Assembly (NCBI GenBank): GCA_030248225.1
Contig: JASANE010012200.1
Span: 1 to 64,000, forward strand
DNA: 64,000 bases
Reading direction: 5' to 3'
Origin: Trileptium ribeirensis
Lineage: Eukaryota > Nematoda > Enoplea > Enoplida > Thoracostomopsidae
Positions 1 through 12,459 of this stretch are shown piece by piece. Every line of letters begins with the position of its first letter. Position 1 is the first letter of the stretch. The notes below the pieces were generated by a model that did no database searches, was not told the origin of the DNA, and saw nothing but the letters and a program-made list of their open reading frames with translations. Position numbers and translations under genes: made by a program.

Positions 1-250
1 AAAAACAGGTTTTTAAGGGTTCTTTGCCAAATGTGGCTATACAAGTACCAGGGTTTCGCAGCCCACACCTCGCCACACAGGCGTTGCATACGCTCATTGC
101 AGAATGAGTTCATCGAGATATACAACTTTGCTAACCAGGACATTTTCGTGGGACCACTGCCTGTGCAGCTGTGGGCCCGAATATGGTTCGTTGACCCTTT
201 GCAGGAATAGCTATTTTTTCAATTTTTGGCATGTTATCCGTGTTTTACTT
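1..250 (+). repeat. Dispersed repeat segment shared with 10.03 kb, ending in a possible terminal exon
   Basis: Bases about 21-100 are clearly related to about 10033-10112 (both start ttctttgccaaat and run through a cag-cccay-tcgc core), so this is a copy of a dispersed repeat. From 103 to 210 there is a 35-codon open stretch that follows a perfect-looking acceptor (cattgcag) and ends in TAG at 208-210. Its peptide has a protein-like composition, including VGPLPVQLWARIWF. It could be a terminal exon of a plus-strand gene or a piece of the repeat. I do not recognise it. Confidence 0.3.
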
Positions 251-1124
251 TAAAATGAGTGGCTATTAGGTTATCAATCACGCCCGATAGTTTTGCTACA
301 AAGAGTGTATTATACCTTTCATAGGTTTCGAGGGTTTTACGGTCGATGAACCGCGATATTCGAAATGTGCTCCATTTTCATTTGTTTAGTTATGTATTGC
401 GTGTAGGTATCAAGAATTTGTCTATATAGGTTTTTCTTAAGGCTGCAAACAATAATTATATTTCATGACTTTTTAATGAGTTTATGGTCAATAAACCCGA
501 TTTCTAGAATATAGTCTATCTACAGTTATTTGGTTAAATACGTACAGTTCCAAGAATTGTCTATATAGGTTTTCCAGTAAGCTGAATACGATGGTTTGGT
601 TATCTAAAGACGAGCACAAATACTAGACGCGCTGTCAGTTGTGTTCGGTGGGTTTAAAGTCGACAGGGTTTTATGGTTTTCAATGGATCCAGGGTTCAAA
701 AGGTTTTAGAACGATACATTCATCAAATACACTGTTACAGCTGATTAAACTTATAACTGAAACCACGCTGGCTCAGTTTCACACTCGCTTGCCACTTATT
801 AATTAGTTTTGATACTAGCATAATACTGTTTAATAAAAATCATTTCTGGTAAAGGCTGAACTAACGGCGACTACAAAAAACAGACAACGCTAGTGAATAT
901 AGAGTTTGAAACTGCTATTTTTGTTTTTAGCGTTAAAATAAGCAAATAAATCTGAGACCTCCAGTAGAATAATAATTTAATAAGAAAATAAACCTCCAGC
1001 CCCTGGTTTAGTTTGGCCACATATCTCGCAAGAAAACGGTGGAAATCTTGCGACAGGTTTTACGTACAATTTATGTACATATAATATTTACCATGAATAT
1101 CACAATATTTAAACGCATACTTAC

Positions 1125-1280
1125 CATCATTACTTTCACTACCACAATGTTTCCAAATAACAGATGTTCCCCAAATTTCATCTAAGTTATAAATCAACTG
1201 CTCGCGTTTAATAACAATTCGCTCATGAAATGACGTTGCAAAACCTCGAGGTAACGGCAATTTGAGATTGGCAAATTCAC
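1125..1280 (-). CDS. ZW10: ZW10-like protein, fourth recognised exon
   Basis: On the minus strand an acceptor (aatgtttag) at 1281-1282 is followed by 156 open bases and a strong donor (gtaagt) read from 1124 downward. The exon starts with two bases that complete the split glycine codon left by the exon at 12363-12459, then encodes 51 residues and one extra base. The peptide contains IVIKREQLIYNL followed by DEIWGTSVIWK. The spacing I..K..L.Y.L.E.W....WK matches the N-terminal third of animal ZW10, the kinetochore RZZ and ER-Golgi tethering subunit. That match is from memory of the family, not a search. The next exon would lie outside the left edge of the window. Confidence 0.6.
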
Positions 1281-1559
1281 CTAAACATTAAAATTGTATT
1301 TTTTGCAAAAAACTGTATTGTTTATATTGGAGGTGACACCGTGGCATTTTTATGTTTCTCCTGCTTTGGAATGTGGAGGGAGGTCTGCACAATCCCATCG
1401 GAGGTCGGCACATGCTTTGGAGGTGCTAGATAGACTATCTTGTGTTAGCGGTTCGTTATAAAGCCAAAATACATCCATTTTCAAACTATTATTTCCGTTT
1501 TTCTCGCTTTTTCCTTGTAAAAAATTTATAGTACTGTATAGTATAACTACCTTATTGCA

Positions 1560-2165
1560 GGTGTAACAGATCCCTACGGATCGTTACGAAGTGGATTAAT
1601 CTTGACCACAGCCTAATGGCAAACTTTTACCAAAAACCCTTAATCTTGGCCACACTCTAATGGCCAACATTTACGATAATCCTGGCCACACTGTAATGGC
1701 CAACATTTACGATAATCCTGGCCACACTCCAATGGCAACATCTTTTCGAACACAAATAATCTTGTTCACAGCGTAATGGCCAACATTTTGGCGAATTCCC
1801 TAATAATCCTGGCCATGGCATAATGGTCAACATTTTCGAAATTAGTTGCGAATGTTCCCCAACGTAGAACACCCCATGGAAATGACCAAACTGGGTACGA
1901 AACCCACTGTAGCACCTGAATACGTACGTAAAGGGTCTAGAACCACCTGTAACCCCTCCGTGCGCAGTGAAAATATAGGTCGATTTTCCCTGTATATACG
2001 TACCGACGGTAAGGCTCTGCCGTCACCATTTGGTAAACCGTATATGTATAGCACAAAGCATGAATTGTTACGTCCACTAATCTCGCTACAAACTAAAGAT
2101 TTTCGTCATAGCTCGGCCCGCACCGCCGAAGGTTTTTGTAATCAACTGGGATATCGTTACTAACG
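1560..2165 (+). repeat. Repeat element with TGGCCA minisatellite, forward copy
   Basis: Starts with a short inverted repeat (gtaacagatccctacggatcgttac, about 1562-1586). Six degenerate 36-46-bp units of the type tggccacactctaatggcca follow (about 1600-1835), then a unique tail to about 2130 (gggtacgaaaccc, tacgtacgta, ctcgctacaaacta). The same order of parts occurs in reverse complement at about 20325-20985. The open frame 1846-2163 lies wholly inside this repeat and I do not regard it as a gene. Confidence 0.75.
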
Positions 2166-2234
2166 TTTTAGGGATGAAGAATCATCGAAAAAATATTGCC
2201 GTATGTACGTATATAGTTACGTAATTATCGATTG

Positions 2235-2267
2235 TAGGGCCATAAAGGCTCGTTGGATTATTTAGAT

Positions 2268-2358
<91 letters not shown>

Positions 2359-2830
2359 CCATTGTTTTGATGTACTTTGTTTGATGACCATAAATGCACT
2401 TACTATATAATTTCTTCATATTGTCATGATCGTGTCACGTATCTATGTACCATTGGAGTTACCATTATTGCTCGTGCATGTTTTCAGGTATACGCACACT
2501 GGCCGTCCGACTGGAAAGCACCTATACATATATATGTATATATATATATATATATAGACGTTATTGTCGTGTCATATTCGTACCATACCTTTGTACTGTA
2601 AAGGCCATAAAAGCGCCTGCTATTCATCACGATTTCATACCATTGATGATCGTTATATATATACATACAGTATATTGTGCTGGTAGAGGCCATAAAAGCG
2701 CCGAAATCTGCCAGAAGTTTGTACTATTCTTATAGTTATATGATATGTTGTACCATTGATCATGAACCTATATATATGCGTTGTATGTTACTTGTTTTAT
2801 TGGCCATAAAAGCGCCACTTTCTATTGCTA
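2235..2830 (+). repeat. (TA)n microsatellite and GGCCATAAAAGCGCC repeats
   Basis: An uninterrupted TA dinucleotide tract runs from about 2270 to 2357. Around it a core ggccataaaagcgcc recurs at about 2239 (degenerate), 2388 (degenerate), 2602, 2689 and 2801. Between the cores are similar stretches with taccattgatcatga and short TA runs. It looks like a degenerate tandem repeat of about 90-110 bp with an expanded microsatellite in one unit. Confidence 0.7.
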
Positions 2831-2899
2831 TTTGTATGATAATTGTACCCGCTATTTTATCTTGTAATGTACCAGTTTGGATGCACCAGCAATCGGGAA

Positions 2900-5750
2900 T
2901 AATTTGTCGTGTTTAGCGTGATTTTTAAGGAAAATTCTAGAGATTTTTGCGTTTGTAAAGTAGTGTTTTTGTGGGTTGAGATCGCGAGTATGGTGAGCCC
3001 TTACCATACTAGATTTGAAGAAAATTATAGGACGATACGACTCCCCCGTTGAACCCAATATATATATGTGTACCTAAGAATGGCCCTACCCCGCGTGGTA
3101 GGACCGCAAAGTTTATTTTGGTATGTCGTAGGAAAGACTGGCCTTGACGGATACCCGTCACGACCGTCCTCACGAATGAGGACCACAAAAATATGGCTGT
3201 CCGCCCGAAAGCGAACAGCAATTGAGGAAATTTGCTGAAAATTATAAGAGAAATCCTGAAATATTAAACTTCCCAGTGTTCAATATGTACCACTACACGG
3301 GTAACTCGCAAAGCTTTATGAAATATTAAATACCAGCGTTCATTCTCGCTGGTCGAGATAAGAGATAAAGTTTAGAAAATTTGGTATCTAAAATATCGGC
3401 TCCGTCCCATAACTCCGGAACCGTTGGGAATTTGAAAATTTCTCCCTTGACATTTCTTATAGAAAATTTTACGATCTTTCTAACAAGGCCGGTTTCGTGG
3501 AGATCCGACCCGGATCCACGGACTTATGAGCAAATAACTATGTACGTAAACCAATAAAATACTATTAATTAAATAACTACACGAAAGTTAGTCAAAGAAC
3601 TATATATATGATACCGTTGCAATCGCCAGATACGAGGCTTTAATTTTGAGCCCCACTTTTAGGTACCCTCTCCCATGGAAAAACATGACATGACGCCATG
3701 ACCGGCGTGTAACCCCTCATTAGATTCCCTCGTCGAGACTAACCCAAATATACCTAGAACAATCCAGAAAAGTATGCCCCAAATCCAGGGGAACCGTTTA
3801 AAACACCCTACCCAGGAGAAAATTTGGCATGGACCCTCCCCCAAGAGCTCTTTTTCCCCTGTGGATCGAATACGGTCCTGTTACATATCATCTTGTTCGG
3901 ACGGACTGGTTGAGTCCGAATCCGAGACTTTCGTGGCACTTCGGCCATTGCCCAGGGACCCCCGCCCCTTTTTTACCCCGTTGCCCTCGTTTCTTTTCTT
4001 TGTTTACATAAGCCGTGTCGTCTAACCCCAATCCCATATATATTTATATAAAGTTTATATTAAATAAATGTGTACCCCAATGTTTAATTTATAATGTTAT
4101 TAAACAAACAAGAATATATGTTATTTATATGCATTCGCACGAACTGAGTACTTTCTTTTGACACGAAGCCGATAGTTATATTTAATCAATGAAAGAGGCC
4201 ATATTAAGCTTGTACGGCAGTTGGTCCACCGCTGGATGCATCCCTGCTTCGTTATTAGAACAGTTGTTAGTAAGCTGAAGAAGTTCATTAAGTAAACAAG
4301 GTCTCAACGTAGCTGCTAGTTTAGTGCAACTTTTATATTAAGTTTATATAAGGTTTGGTGGCTGAAGCTTCTTATCAGTCGACACTTTATGGAAGCCGGA
4401 CGTAACATTTAATATAAAGTTTGGGAGTGTGTATCAGTTTTATTCGGACGGTCAGAGCATCCACTTCTGCGAACACGTGCTAATGCCGTACCAAGTCAGT
4501 ATTGAGCTGATGTTAGCTGGATATTAAAGGTTTACTCGCGCTTAAGTAAACACCGACTTAATACTAGTTTATTGAAACTTTGTTCGAAGATTTGAGAATT
4601 TAAATTGTAGGGTAGTATATCTGTCACCGATTAAGAAGTTTCTGGAGCGTTTTGCAGTAAATTTATAAAAGATTTATATTAGGGGGTAATAAATTATATT
4701 AATTATATAAAGTTCATATAAAATTTGGACATTAAATTGTCCAAAATATGATAGGAATTTAAGGTGATAATAATATTTGCATTAAAGATCAGAATATGGG
4801 GTAAAATCTCCCCAATAGTGCTGAATAAGCACTTTGACGGCTCCAAAATGCAAAATTTTAAAAATTTGAAATCTGAGTATAAAAGCAGAGTTGCAACTAC
4901 TCTGCAGCGTTCAGTATGACTTTGGCAGCGCAGAGTTCGGTCGTTTTGCAGACCGGCTCTGGCGCTTATCTTCTCCGGTGTGTTTTCGTCTTTTGAGTTT
5001 CTAATTAATGTGGACTTTCGTGATTGGTCGTGCGCGTGTACGTGGATGGGCGATGGATGCTGGAATAAAGGAGCGGACTCTGTAAGTGTGGACAAGGAGG
5101 GATGTCCTGAGAACTCAGTAGCACTGAAGTCGGTTAGGTTAAATCCGTTCGTAGAAGTGACTAGGGTATAGTAGAACAGCGTGTCGATTAGAATTCACAT
5201 TAAGTCTTGGTGGACTCCCTGTCCATACTTTATTTTTACATGATAGCCCTGCCCGTCCTAGCGCGTCCCGCCGACCCGTACCCTCAGCTAGCCGCTCGAA
5301 CGATTGGACCAGACACCCGAAGTCATATTGAACCTCCCTCGGTCATTGAGTTAGGACACAAAAGAACGCGCCACTCGCGTCAATATTCAATTTTACATGA
5401 TTCCCTGGGTCGAGTTAGGATTTAGAAATATAACCTCTGAGCTGACCGAGGTTAAACAAAACACTTTTGACTGAAAATTTAGTAGAAGAACTCCGAATCG
5501 TCCATGGTCAAACAAGTTTTATTTGGCTTTTACCAAAACCTGTTTTCAAGATTTCATAGGTTTTACGATTTCTTTGAACGCAAGTCCGTCCATTTGTTTT
5601 TGACGTTCTTTTAGTAGGAATTCATTCGTATTTTGGAGCAATTAGGGACCTAGTCAAAATATATTAACAAGGCAATAGTGCTATAGGCAACGCCCGCATG
5701 CTAAAATTTCGTACTGAACCATAAACAGAAATACTGACACAAAGCCCCGT
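2900..5750. other. Intronic or intergenic DNA, no gene recognised
   Basis: Short open frames occur on both strands (for example 4703-5095, minus) but none shows a family motif, splice context or biased composition that I can support. AT-rich patches with tttatata words recur around 4040-4760. The stretch lies inside the proposed 11-kb ZW10-like intron. Confidence 0.4.
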
Positions 5751-5809
5751 GAGCGAGACGGCTCACCTAGGTAGAAAATTTGACATAGCTCGAGAATTAC
5801 CCAAGGAAT

Positions 5810-6450
5810 TTGATTAAAATTTTACCCGAATCTCGAGAAGGATCCGAGCATTTGATTCGATACGCAAAACGCTCAAATATAGCGTCGGAAACATAAATCC
5901 GATGTCCCTGAAGGGGCTCGCCCCCACCACAACCGGAAAATTAAAACACCTTAAGATCTTCTCCAGGAATTTAGTTGTAACTTTAGTAGGTTCTTGACAA
6001 TGATGTTTGCTAATGAATGTACTTATAAAACCTATCGATTTCATATCGGAACCCTAAACCCAACGGCCCAAAAGGGGATCTCCCCCACCAAAATATGAAA
6101 ATTAAAATATCTTAAGTTTTTCTCCAGGATTTTCGCTAAAACTTTGGCAGTTTCTTCGTAATCATGCCCACTAACGAATGTGACTTTAAAACATATCGAT
6201 TTCGAGTCGGAACCCCAAACCCGACGGCCTTGAAGAGGCCTAACCCCACCGAAAACGTAAAATTAAAATATTTTAAGATTCTCTCCAGGAATATTGTTGA
6301 AAGTCTCGCGGTTTCTTCGTAGGTATGTCCACTATTGGACATCGTTCTAAAACCCAACTTTATCGGGTAGGAATCACAAACCCTACGGCCTGATAGGGGT
6401 CTGCCCCCACCTAAAATTTTAACTGTTTATAACATAAAATTCCCTCCAGG
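5810..6450 (+). repeat. 161-bp tandem repeat, four units
   Basis: The landmark ggggatctcccccacc, with variants, occurs at 5913, 6074, 6235 and 6396, exactly 161 bp apart each time. It is followed in each unit by an aaaattaaaat stretch, ctccaggaat, and an A/T-rich part with cttcgta and tatcgattt. Units are diverged from one another but keep their length, as in a satellite-type array. The short minus-strand open frames over it are by-products of the repeat. Confidence 0.85.
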
Positions 6451-9400
6451 AATTTCAATGATTTTTACTGTACAAATAGAGGCCAGTTAGGCCTTCCATT
6501 TGAGCTACTAAGTCCGGCAAAGCCGTTGCACATTCAAAAATTATGAAAATTATGGACCCGGGCAGAGCAAAATCCGCCCACGGTCGACACAAATTTCGCA
6601 GAATTCCCTGCCTTATGCAGGTGTATATACAGCTTTATAAGTCGGTTTTGGTCTTGCTTTTGCACATATTTCTGACTCTTTCTTTCTCTGGGTATATAGC
6701 GGTAATGCAGCACGAAAGCCGTCGGAGACTTGAATCTCCGATATACGGCCGCTGCAATGAAAATATCAAATTTACCAGAGTTGGTAAATTTGTTTGCAGT
6801 ACGTAAACTTTTAGAATAACCAAATCGACGATGTCGCTAGACGCGATATCGGGTCTCGGCCCGACCGACCAATTTTTGTGGGGACCGTTGGCCCGGTCCT
6901 AGAAAATCGACACATAAGGTCAAGCCCAGCCGCCGTGCAAAATTTCGTAGAGAAAGGCTGGCAAATTAACGAGATATTGAAAGCTATGGATTTTCCCCAG
7001 CCCCCATAGAACCAACCACGAAATCTCGGTCGAAAACTAGGAATCCGAGTGATTTAGGAATATAAACGGAAAGAATTACAGTTAGCGAAATTGTTACGGT
7101 TGTCCCGACAACCGGGGCCTCCGTTTACCGACTCGCGTTATCGAGTAGAAATCGCCCGAAATAATAACTGAACTATAGTATCGAATAGAGCTCGTTTTGA
7201 GAGACTTTTGCCAATCAAAATAACTTAAGTTTTAGCACCTTTAGGATAATGCCGATGATGAGGCATCGCCACACATAGTTCTCGTTCTAGTTGAATTTAT
7301 AGATACCGAAACACCATTCTAACCCCTGCCACCATGCCCCAAACTTGGCATAAAATTTATATAATAATAAAGCCCAGCCACTCTCTGTATTAATTAATTG
7401 ACTTGGGGCAAATTTGTAGATTGTGTAGTAAGTTAGGATCTCGCTCGAATTTTGCCCTTACCGTTGATTAGTAGCAATAAGGAACGATTCTATCGTCCTA
7501 GGGCCATATCCAGTTTTATTAATTAAGTCAAGTACGTAGTGAATTAGTGCAGAAACTCATCTAAGCACACCAAATTTGTTAGCCCGTAGGAATTAGGTAT
7601 GCTTCAGAAAGGCGCATTACTCCGGTAGTGGCCTGCGCGCATATTTTAACATATGGTTTGATGTCTTAGGACGAATTAACAAGACAAGTCTATAAAATTA
7701 GGAGCTAAATCCAAGCGCATATCACTCGAATTATATGCATAACCCGCATAGTGTATTAAGACAATTTTGTATTAGGAAAAACTTAAAATTCGGTCCGAAC
7801 CTTAGTCTACCGGGACCCACGCGCGGATTTATGAGACAAGTCTACTCGATCATTTCAGCACTGTTATAGCCCATATTGGTGGACACGAAAAGTCTATCTT
7901 TTGCCGTTATTTAGATCATGGATTAGACGTAATCTAAGACCGAATTTTGCCACAGGGCTTGTGAAGTAATTTTGCCATGAATTAGAACCGAAAATCTGTC
8001 AGTTACGTCCATACAACCCGCTGACACTTTCATTTTCTATTACTTGAGAAATAATTTGATTTTGTAGGAAACCAGAACCAGAATTAATTAGTAGGTCTAT
8101 AAATCCTGTTGAAAATTTTATGGTCACTGTAAGTAGGTATGTATGTGAGTAGGAAAAATTTTTTGGATATTGTATCGTTGTCACATACTAGAAAGATTCA
8201 CGAGTCGTACCAATGATTGCCTCCTAAACTTACCGTTTTATCATATATACATATGTACCATTTCTCGCTTATATTGATACTATGCCGTATATTAAACCAA
8301 TCGCTATCAATGCTTACTTATCATGGACCATAGTTGCGTGATTAGGATGAGCAAGATGAAGTCCCGCGAAAGTCCCATTGTACGCTTTGTCCCGTGTGCC
8401 TTGTTTCGTTTCCGTCTTTCGCTTACCTGAACCTGCTGTTTGTCGGAGTACCCTCGTCTATTGTTAGCAATCGTAGTTCCGAGCAAGTAGTTAGTTCAAT
8501 GGAGCCTCTTTTTATCGATAACTAACCGTATTACTTGCCGGTACTGACTTTTGATTTGACCCACTGTTTTTCATGAGTAAGGTAGGCACAGCTGTCATTA
8601 GAAAAGGCTTCACAGTACACGCCGTGATTTAACTCAACTGTGGGAGTTCCGTGAAAAAGGCGATGACTCCGCAACCCATCCCGTTCGACGCCCTGCTCAT
8701 TATCTTATTAGCGTACCATATCAGTGACATAATGCCTATTGTATTCGCCCGTACAATATGTGTCTGTCTATGTCCAACTTTGTGACTCATCAATAAATGC
8801 TCAATTGAAACTTAAGTTGTTCAAGTGTTTTGCTGACCATTAGTAGCGATAGGTATTCAAAGGGGTTTGAAATCCGTCACCTCAATCGACGACCCACGTT
8901 CAGGTTTGACACGCGCGTCGAAGAAGCAAACCTTAGCGTGAATTACCTATAAGTGTGTTAATTATGTTACAGTGTAAGTACGACTCGTGCGATTCAATTA
9001 GGAAAAGTTACAGCCAAATTTACAACTCACGCTGAGCACCCAAAATAGGAAAACTGCACGCGTGAATCCGGCGTTAAACGTCTAGGGATTTGTCGGACCT
9101 TAGTGGGGGCCACTGGCTAAATTAAATGAATTAATCGTTTTGAGAAAGTGGGAATTAATTTCGATCAAACCTAAATACCTAAAATTTTACACTTCCCGGG
9201 TTAAACGTGGATAGGGAATAGCGGTCTGGTCTCTTTAGCTTGTGAGCAGGTGACGGAGCCAACCTCCCTGGGGACCTCAAAGGTAGTACCTCGTAGACTA
9301 CGTGCGCAACCCGTCCAGCAGGATCAGAACACATCCTGTGAAGCGCTACTGCGGCTTGCTAAGCTATGTAATTTCTTGGGCCTGACCTGAATAAAAGAAA

Positions 9401-9870
9401 ATTTACCCAACAGGTCCGCCCTTGAAGTCACGATAGCCGGGGTCGTATGGGCATTACGTTTGTGGAAGTGCGTAATGCAGCAGCGTCACGTCGATATTAC
9501 ACAGGCAAAATCTTTGTTCATACAAATGTGAGCTCACTACAACATATTGTAATGGAAATTTCGAAATTTAAATACACAATTTCAATTTCAAGTTTTTGGC
9601 CGAATTTAGGTATTCAGACCCCATTCTAGGAACAAACTGGCAAATTTACAGCATTTTACCATACTTTTAGCCAAATTTTACCCAAACACTACGCCTCTAG
9701 CCATTGAATTGGTTTCCAATGACTTTATGGCACACTCGCGAGGTCCCCATTATACTCCAAATTATGATATTGTAACTGTATGAATTACTGTTAACTATAT
9801 AATGAAATAATTGAAACGGAGCGATCGAGGCGACCAGTGTTTCCACTGAGGGCGCCAGTGGGAAATCGTG
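6450..9870. other. No gene recognised; two short hairpins
   Basis: I see no protein family here. Two inverted repeats stand out: 6717-6749 (gccgtcggaga..tctccgatatacggc) and a 10-bp perfect stem at 6767-6776/6783-6792 with a 6-base loop. The rest is AT-rich, with stops in all frames, inside the proposed ZW10-like intron. Confidence 0.35.
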
Positions 9871-10032
9871 ATTTTTTTGTCTGTCGGTGTCATAACTCAT
9901 TTTCGAATGGCCCTATTTCAACAAATTTTTTTGTCCGAAAGCAAAAGCGATGACGATGTGCCCTTAGTTGAACGCGAAGAGCTCCGAGCCCATCTTCCGG
10001 GTCGAAATGGCAAAAAACCAGATTATTATGAA

Positions 10033-10330
10033 TTCTTTGCCAAATCTCGCCATACTGGTACCAGTGTTTCTTCAGCCCATGTCTCGCGACACAAGCTTCG
10101 CAACGAAAAATGTTAACATAAATATGAAACCACGCTCGCTCCGTTTCACCTTCGCTTGCGAGATACTAGTATACAGTACAAACTAAACCCTGAAAAGTTT
10201 CTCCTCATTGAATAAGCTAGTATCTCGCAACCAGGGTGAACCGGAGCGAGCGTGGTTTCACTTTTAAGTTATTTTGTTTAATCACCTGTAGCAGGCTGGC
10301 TTCATCAGTTTCTGGACTGGGTCGGTCTAG
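10033..10330 (+). repeat. Dispersed repeat with inverted arms (CTCGCTCCGTTTCACC family)
   Basis: After the segment shared with window position 21-100, an arm reading aaccacgctcgctccgtttc followed by gcgagatactagtatac (about 10129-10177) is mirrored at about 10212-10260 (ctagtatctcgcaacc then ggagcgagcgtggtttc), giving a roughly 45-bp stem with a 35-bp loop. Related heads occur at about 755-815, 15560-15612, 18170-18230 and 18405-18450. At 10260, 18218 and 18470 the head is followed by a similar string, tcacctgtarcagg. It is probably the end of a non-autonomous transposon. Confidence 0.6.
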
Positions 10331-10439
10331 AGGCCACATCCGCGCTGGAATAACGCCAGCGCTCTTCAGGGACTCAACAGCATGTTTCGGGTTTTCATGC
10401 AGCGTCGGCATTGAGTTGAGACCGGCAAAGATCCTGATA

Positions 10440-10700
10440 CGATCCGGTGGTAAAGCCTGACAAGTCCGTCATCACATGTTGTAGCGTCTCCTCCAGTGCA
10501 AGACAGCCTTTATAATTCCCATCAGAATACCATCCCATCTTCGAAGCGTGACCGTCCATGCGCACCTGCTATTCTTTTGTCAGCTCCCCGACCAAATGTC
10601 TCCTTGTTTTCATGCAGCATTGCAGTCTTTGAACGTTGTCAGCCACTTCTGAATACATTGGTTGTGATGCAGGTTTTGGCTGTAGCGAATGTATAGGGGA
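10440..10700 (-). pseudogene. Possible LINE C-terminal remnant
   Basis: On the minus strand around 10475-10560 the pieces GCLALEETLQHVM and a downstream Leu/Arg-rich stretch recall the Cys-x-Cys...ETLxH zinc-knuckle tail of R2-type LINEs. Cysteines are missing and the frame shifts. The region is GC-richer than its surroundings and contains other open pieces (minus strand 10217-10411) that I cannot place. Confidence 0.2.
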
Positions 10701-10849
10701 GGCTGTCTAGGCGAGGAGTGTGGCTTCAATCGCGACCCCGCCTGCTCCTTCATTGCTTTCCACTGCGCAGTGTGAGGGTACGCATCGAAAAAAGACCTTA
10801 GCCATCCTTCTTTTCTGCTCATCAGGGTCTGCCTTCCTCACGTGGTTTA

Positions 10850-11730
10850 GCAAGCTTGATGACCTGTACGCAATGCGTAACCAAACAACGGAAGTGGACA
10901 ATGTTCTGTAAATCAAGTTTAGTGACCCTAAACCAATAGAAAATCCACCAAAAGTCAAAAAATATGCCAGCTGGACTCTAGATAACGTATTCAGCATAAC
11001 AATACCCTCTATATAGACTATTTTTGATGCCATGTACCAAATACCGAAGACCCACTATGTTCCAGAAATCGGGTTAATTGACCCTAAACCCAGAGAAAAT
11101 CCATGAAAAAAATGTCACGAAATATGCACGCTGGACTCTAAAAAAAGTCACTGTATTCAGCATACCGAAAAACCTCCATACAGACTATTTTTGATGCATG
11201 TTTCAAACTACTGAAGACCGACTATATTCTAGAAATCGTGTCAATTTACCGTAAACCCCATAAAAACGTCTGAAATGGCATAATATACTCATGCTCATGA
11301 TGTAACACTCTCCATAACCCATCGAATTCAGCCTACCGGAAGACATATATATACAATTCTTAATGACCTGTATGCAGTGCGTAACCAAACATGGAAGACG
11401 ACTATATTCTGGAAATCAGGTTCATTGCATCTAAATCTATTGAAAGGTATGAAATATGCATGTTGGTGCTCTAATAACCAAATCATTGTATTCATCTTTC
11501 AAAAATACTTATAGACTATTCTTGATGCCCTACACGTCAATACTTCATCAAACAATAATGGAAACACTACATTTCTAAAATCTGGTTCGTCTACCGCAAA
11601 ACCGTTAAAACCCCACAGAAAAGTATAATATGGTAAAATCTGACTCTAGATAGCAAAACCATCATATTCAGCGTGCTTGATAACGTAATAGGCACTCATT
11701 GTAAGCTAAAACAAGTAATAACACAGCGAA
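10850..11730 (+). repeat. 160-175-bp tandem repeat array, copy 1
   Basis: Five diverged units marked by ggactcta..ataac at about 10973, 11133, 11305, 11466 and 11641. Each continues with tattcagcat, a tagactatttttgatg string, gaagac.actatattct, gaaatcgggttcattga, and ctaaaccc.a.gaaaa. The array ends with gcttgataacgtaatagg and ttgtaagc. The same units and the same end recur at 18.5-19.1 kb, so both are copies of one element rather than locus-specific satellites. Confidence 0.8.
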
Positions 11731-11739
11731 ACTTTAAAA

Positions 11740-12360
11740 CTAGCTGTTTGTGGAAAAGGGTCGACGAATCATATTCAATTGGACCCACAACCGCAAAAAA
11801 GCTTGATTAGGAAAGTTGTAGATATCGATGAACGAACTCTGCAAGCTGGTCTCTATTTTCGATGCGATGTCTTCAAAATGAGCTGCGCAACACTGGTAGA
11901 CATATAGCTAGATTTGGCAAGAACCCTAAAAACTTATTTTTGGACATTTTGATCCGGAAGATGGGCTTGGAGCTGTTCGACGTTCTGGCTAAAAAGAGTA
12001 CATCGTCATCACTTTTGTTATTATGGAGAAGCAAAAAATGCAATTAACCTTGTTTCATATTTAGGCTGATAATTCAACATACGAATCCACCTTTAGGACA
12101 CTCTTACTCATATATCCTACGATAGAGTTGTGATGCACACTTGTCACGTGAATAACAAACATAAATAATTACGATCTCATTTCATTTGAACGTTATTGAA
12201 TGAAATCGAGACAAATGTAATATTTATTTAACAAATATCAGCGCTTCGATACATATATCACTCTTTTATTGTATAATCCAAAAACAAAGCAAGTTCTTCT
12301 TGTCTAAATACGAAACATTATTTTCTGAGTGGTGAGAAGCTAAAATAAGTTATTGTACAT
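11740..12360. other. No feature recognised
   Basis: AT-rich stretch between the repeat array and the ZW10-like exon. A plus-strand open frame at 11862-12047 has no recognisable motif. Confidence 0.3.
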
Positions 12361-12362
12361 AC

Positions 12363-12459
12363 CGCTGCCGGAGTTGAGTCGGTCCGACATAGCGAAAGCT
12401 TTGTTCAACAATTCTGCGCAAATGTCATACTGAAGACTTGTCATTGTTTCATCGATTTC
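12363..12459 (-). CDS. ZW10: ZW10-like protein, third recognised exon
   Basis: A 97-bp exon bounded by an acceptor (cttttag) and a donor (gtatgtac). It starts in phase 0, encodes 32 residues beginning EIDETMTSLQYDICAELL, and leaves one G of a split codon that the exon at 1125-1280 completes to glycine. The helical, leucine-spaced peptide lines up with the coiled-coil N-terminal region of ZW10 just before the segment encoded at 1.2 kb. The 11-kb intron downstream holds several repeat families. There are no stops or frameshifts, unlike every transposon around it, which argues for a gene under selection. Confidence 0.6.

Noticed and set aside
1600..1840. Regular short repeats resembling a CRISPR array
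   Set aside because: Units and intervals are both repeated and diverged, unit lengths vary from 36 to 46 bp, and a mirrored copy shows it is a minisatellite inside a mobile element.
1846..2163. 105-codon plus-strand ORF
   Set aside because: It lies wholly inside a repeat element whose reverse copy at 20.3-21.0 kb does not keep the frame.
2270..2357. (TA)n tract as a CRISPR-like or origin feature
   Set aside because: It is a plain dinucleotide microsatellite without spacers, in a eukaryotic context.
4703..5095. 130-codon minus-strand ORF
   Set aside because: No family motif, no splice-compatible borders with the ZW10-like exons, and an AT-rich low-information C-terminus.
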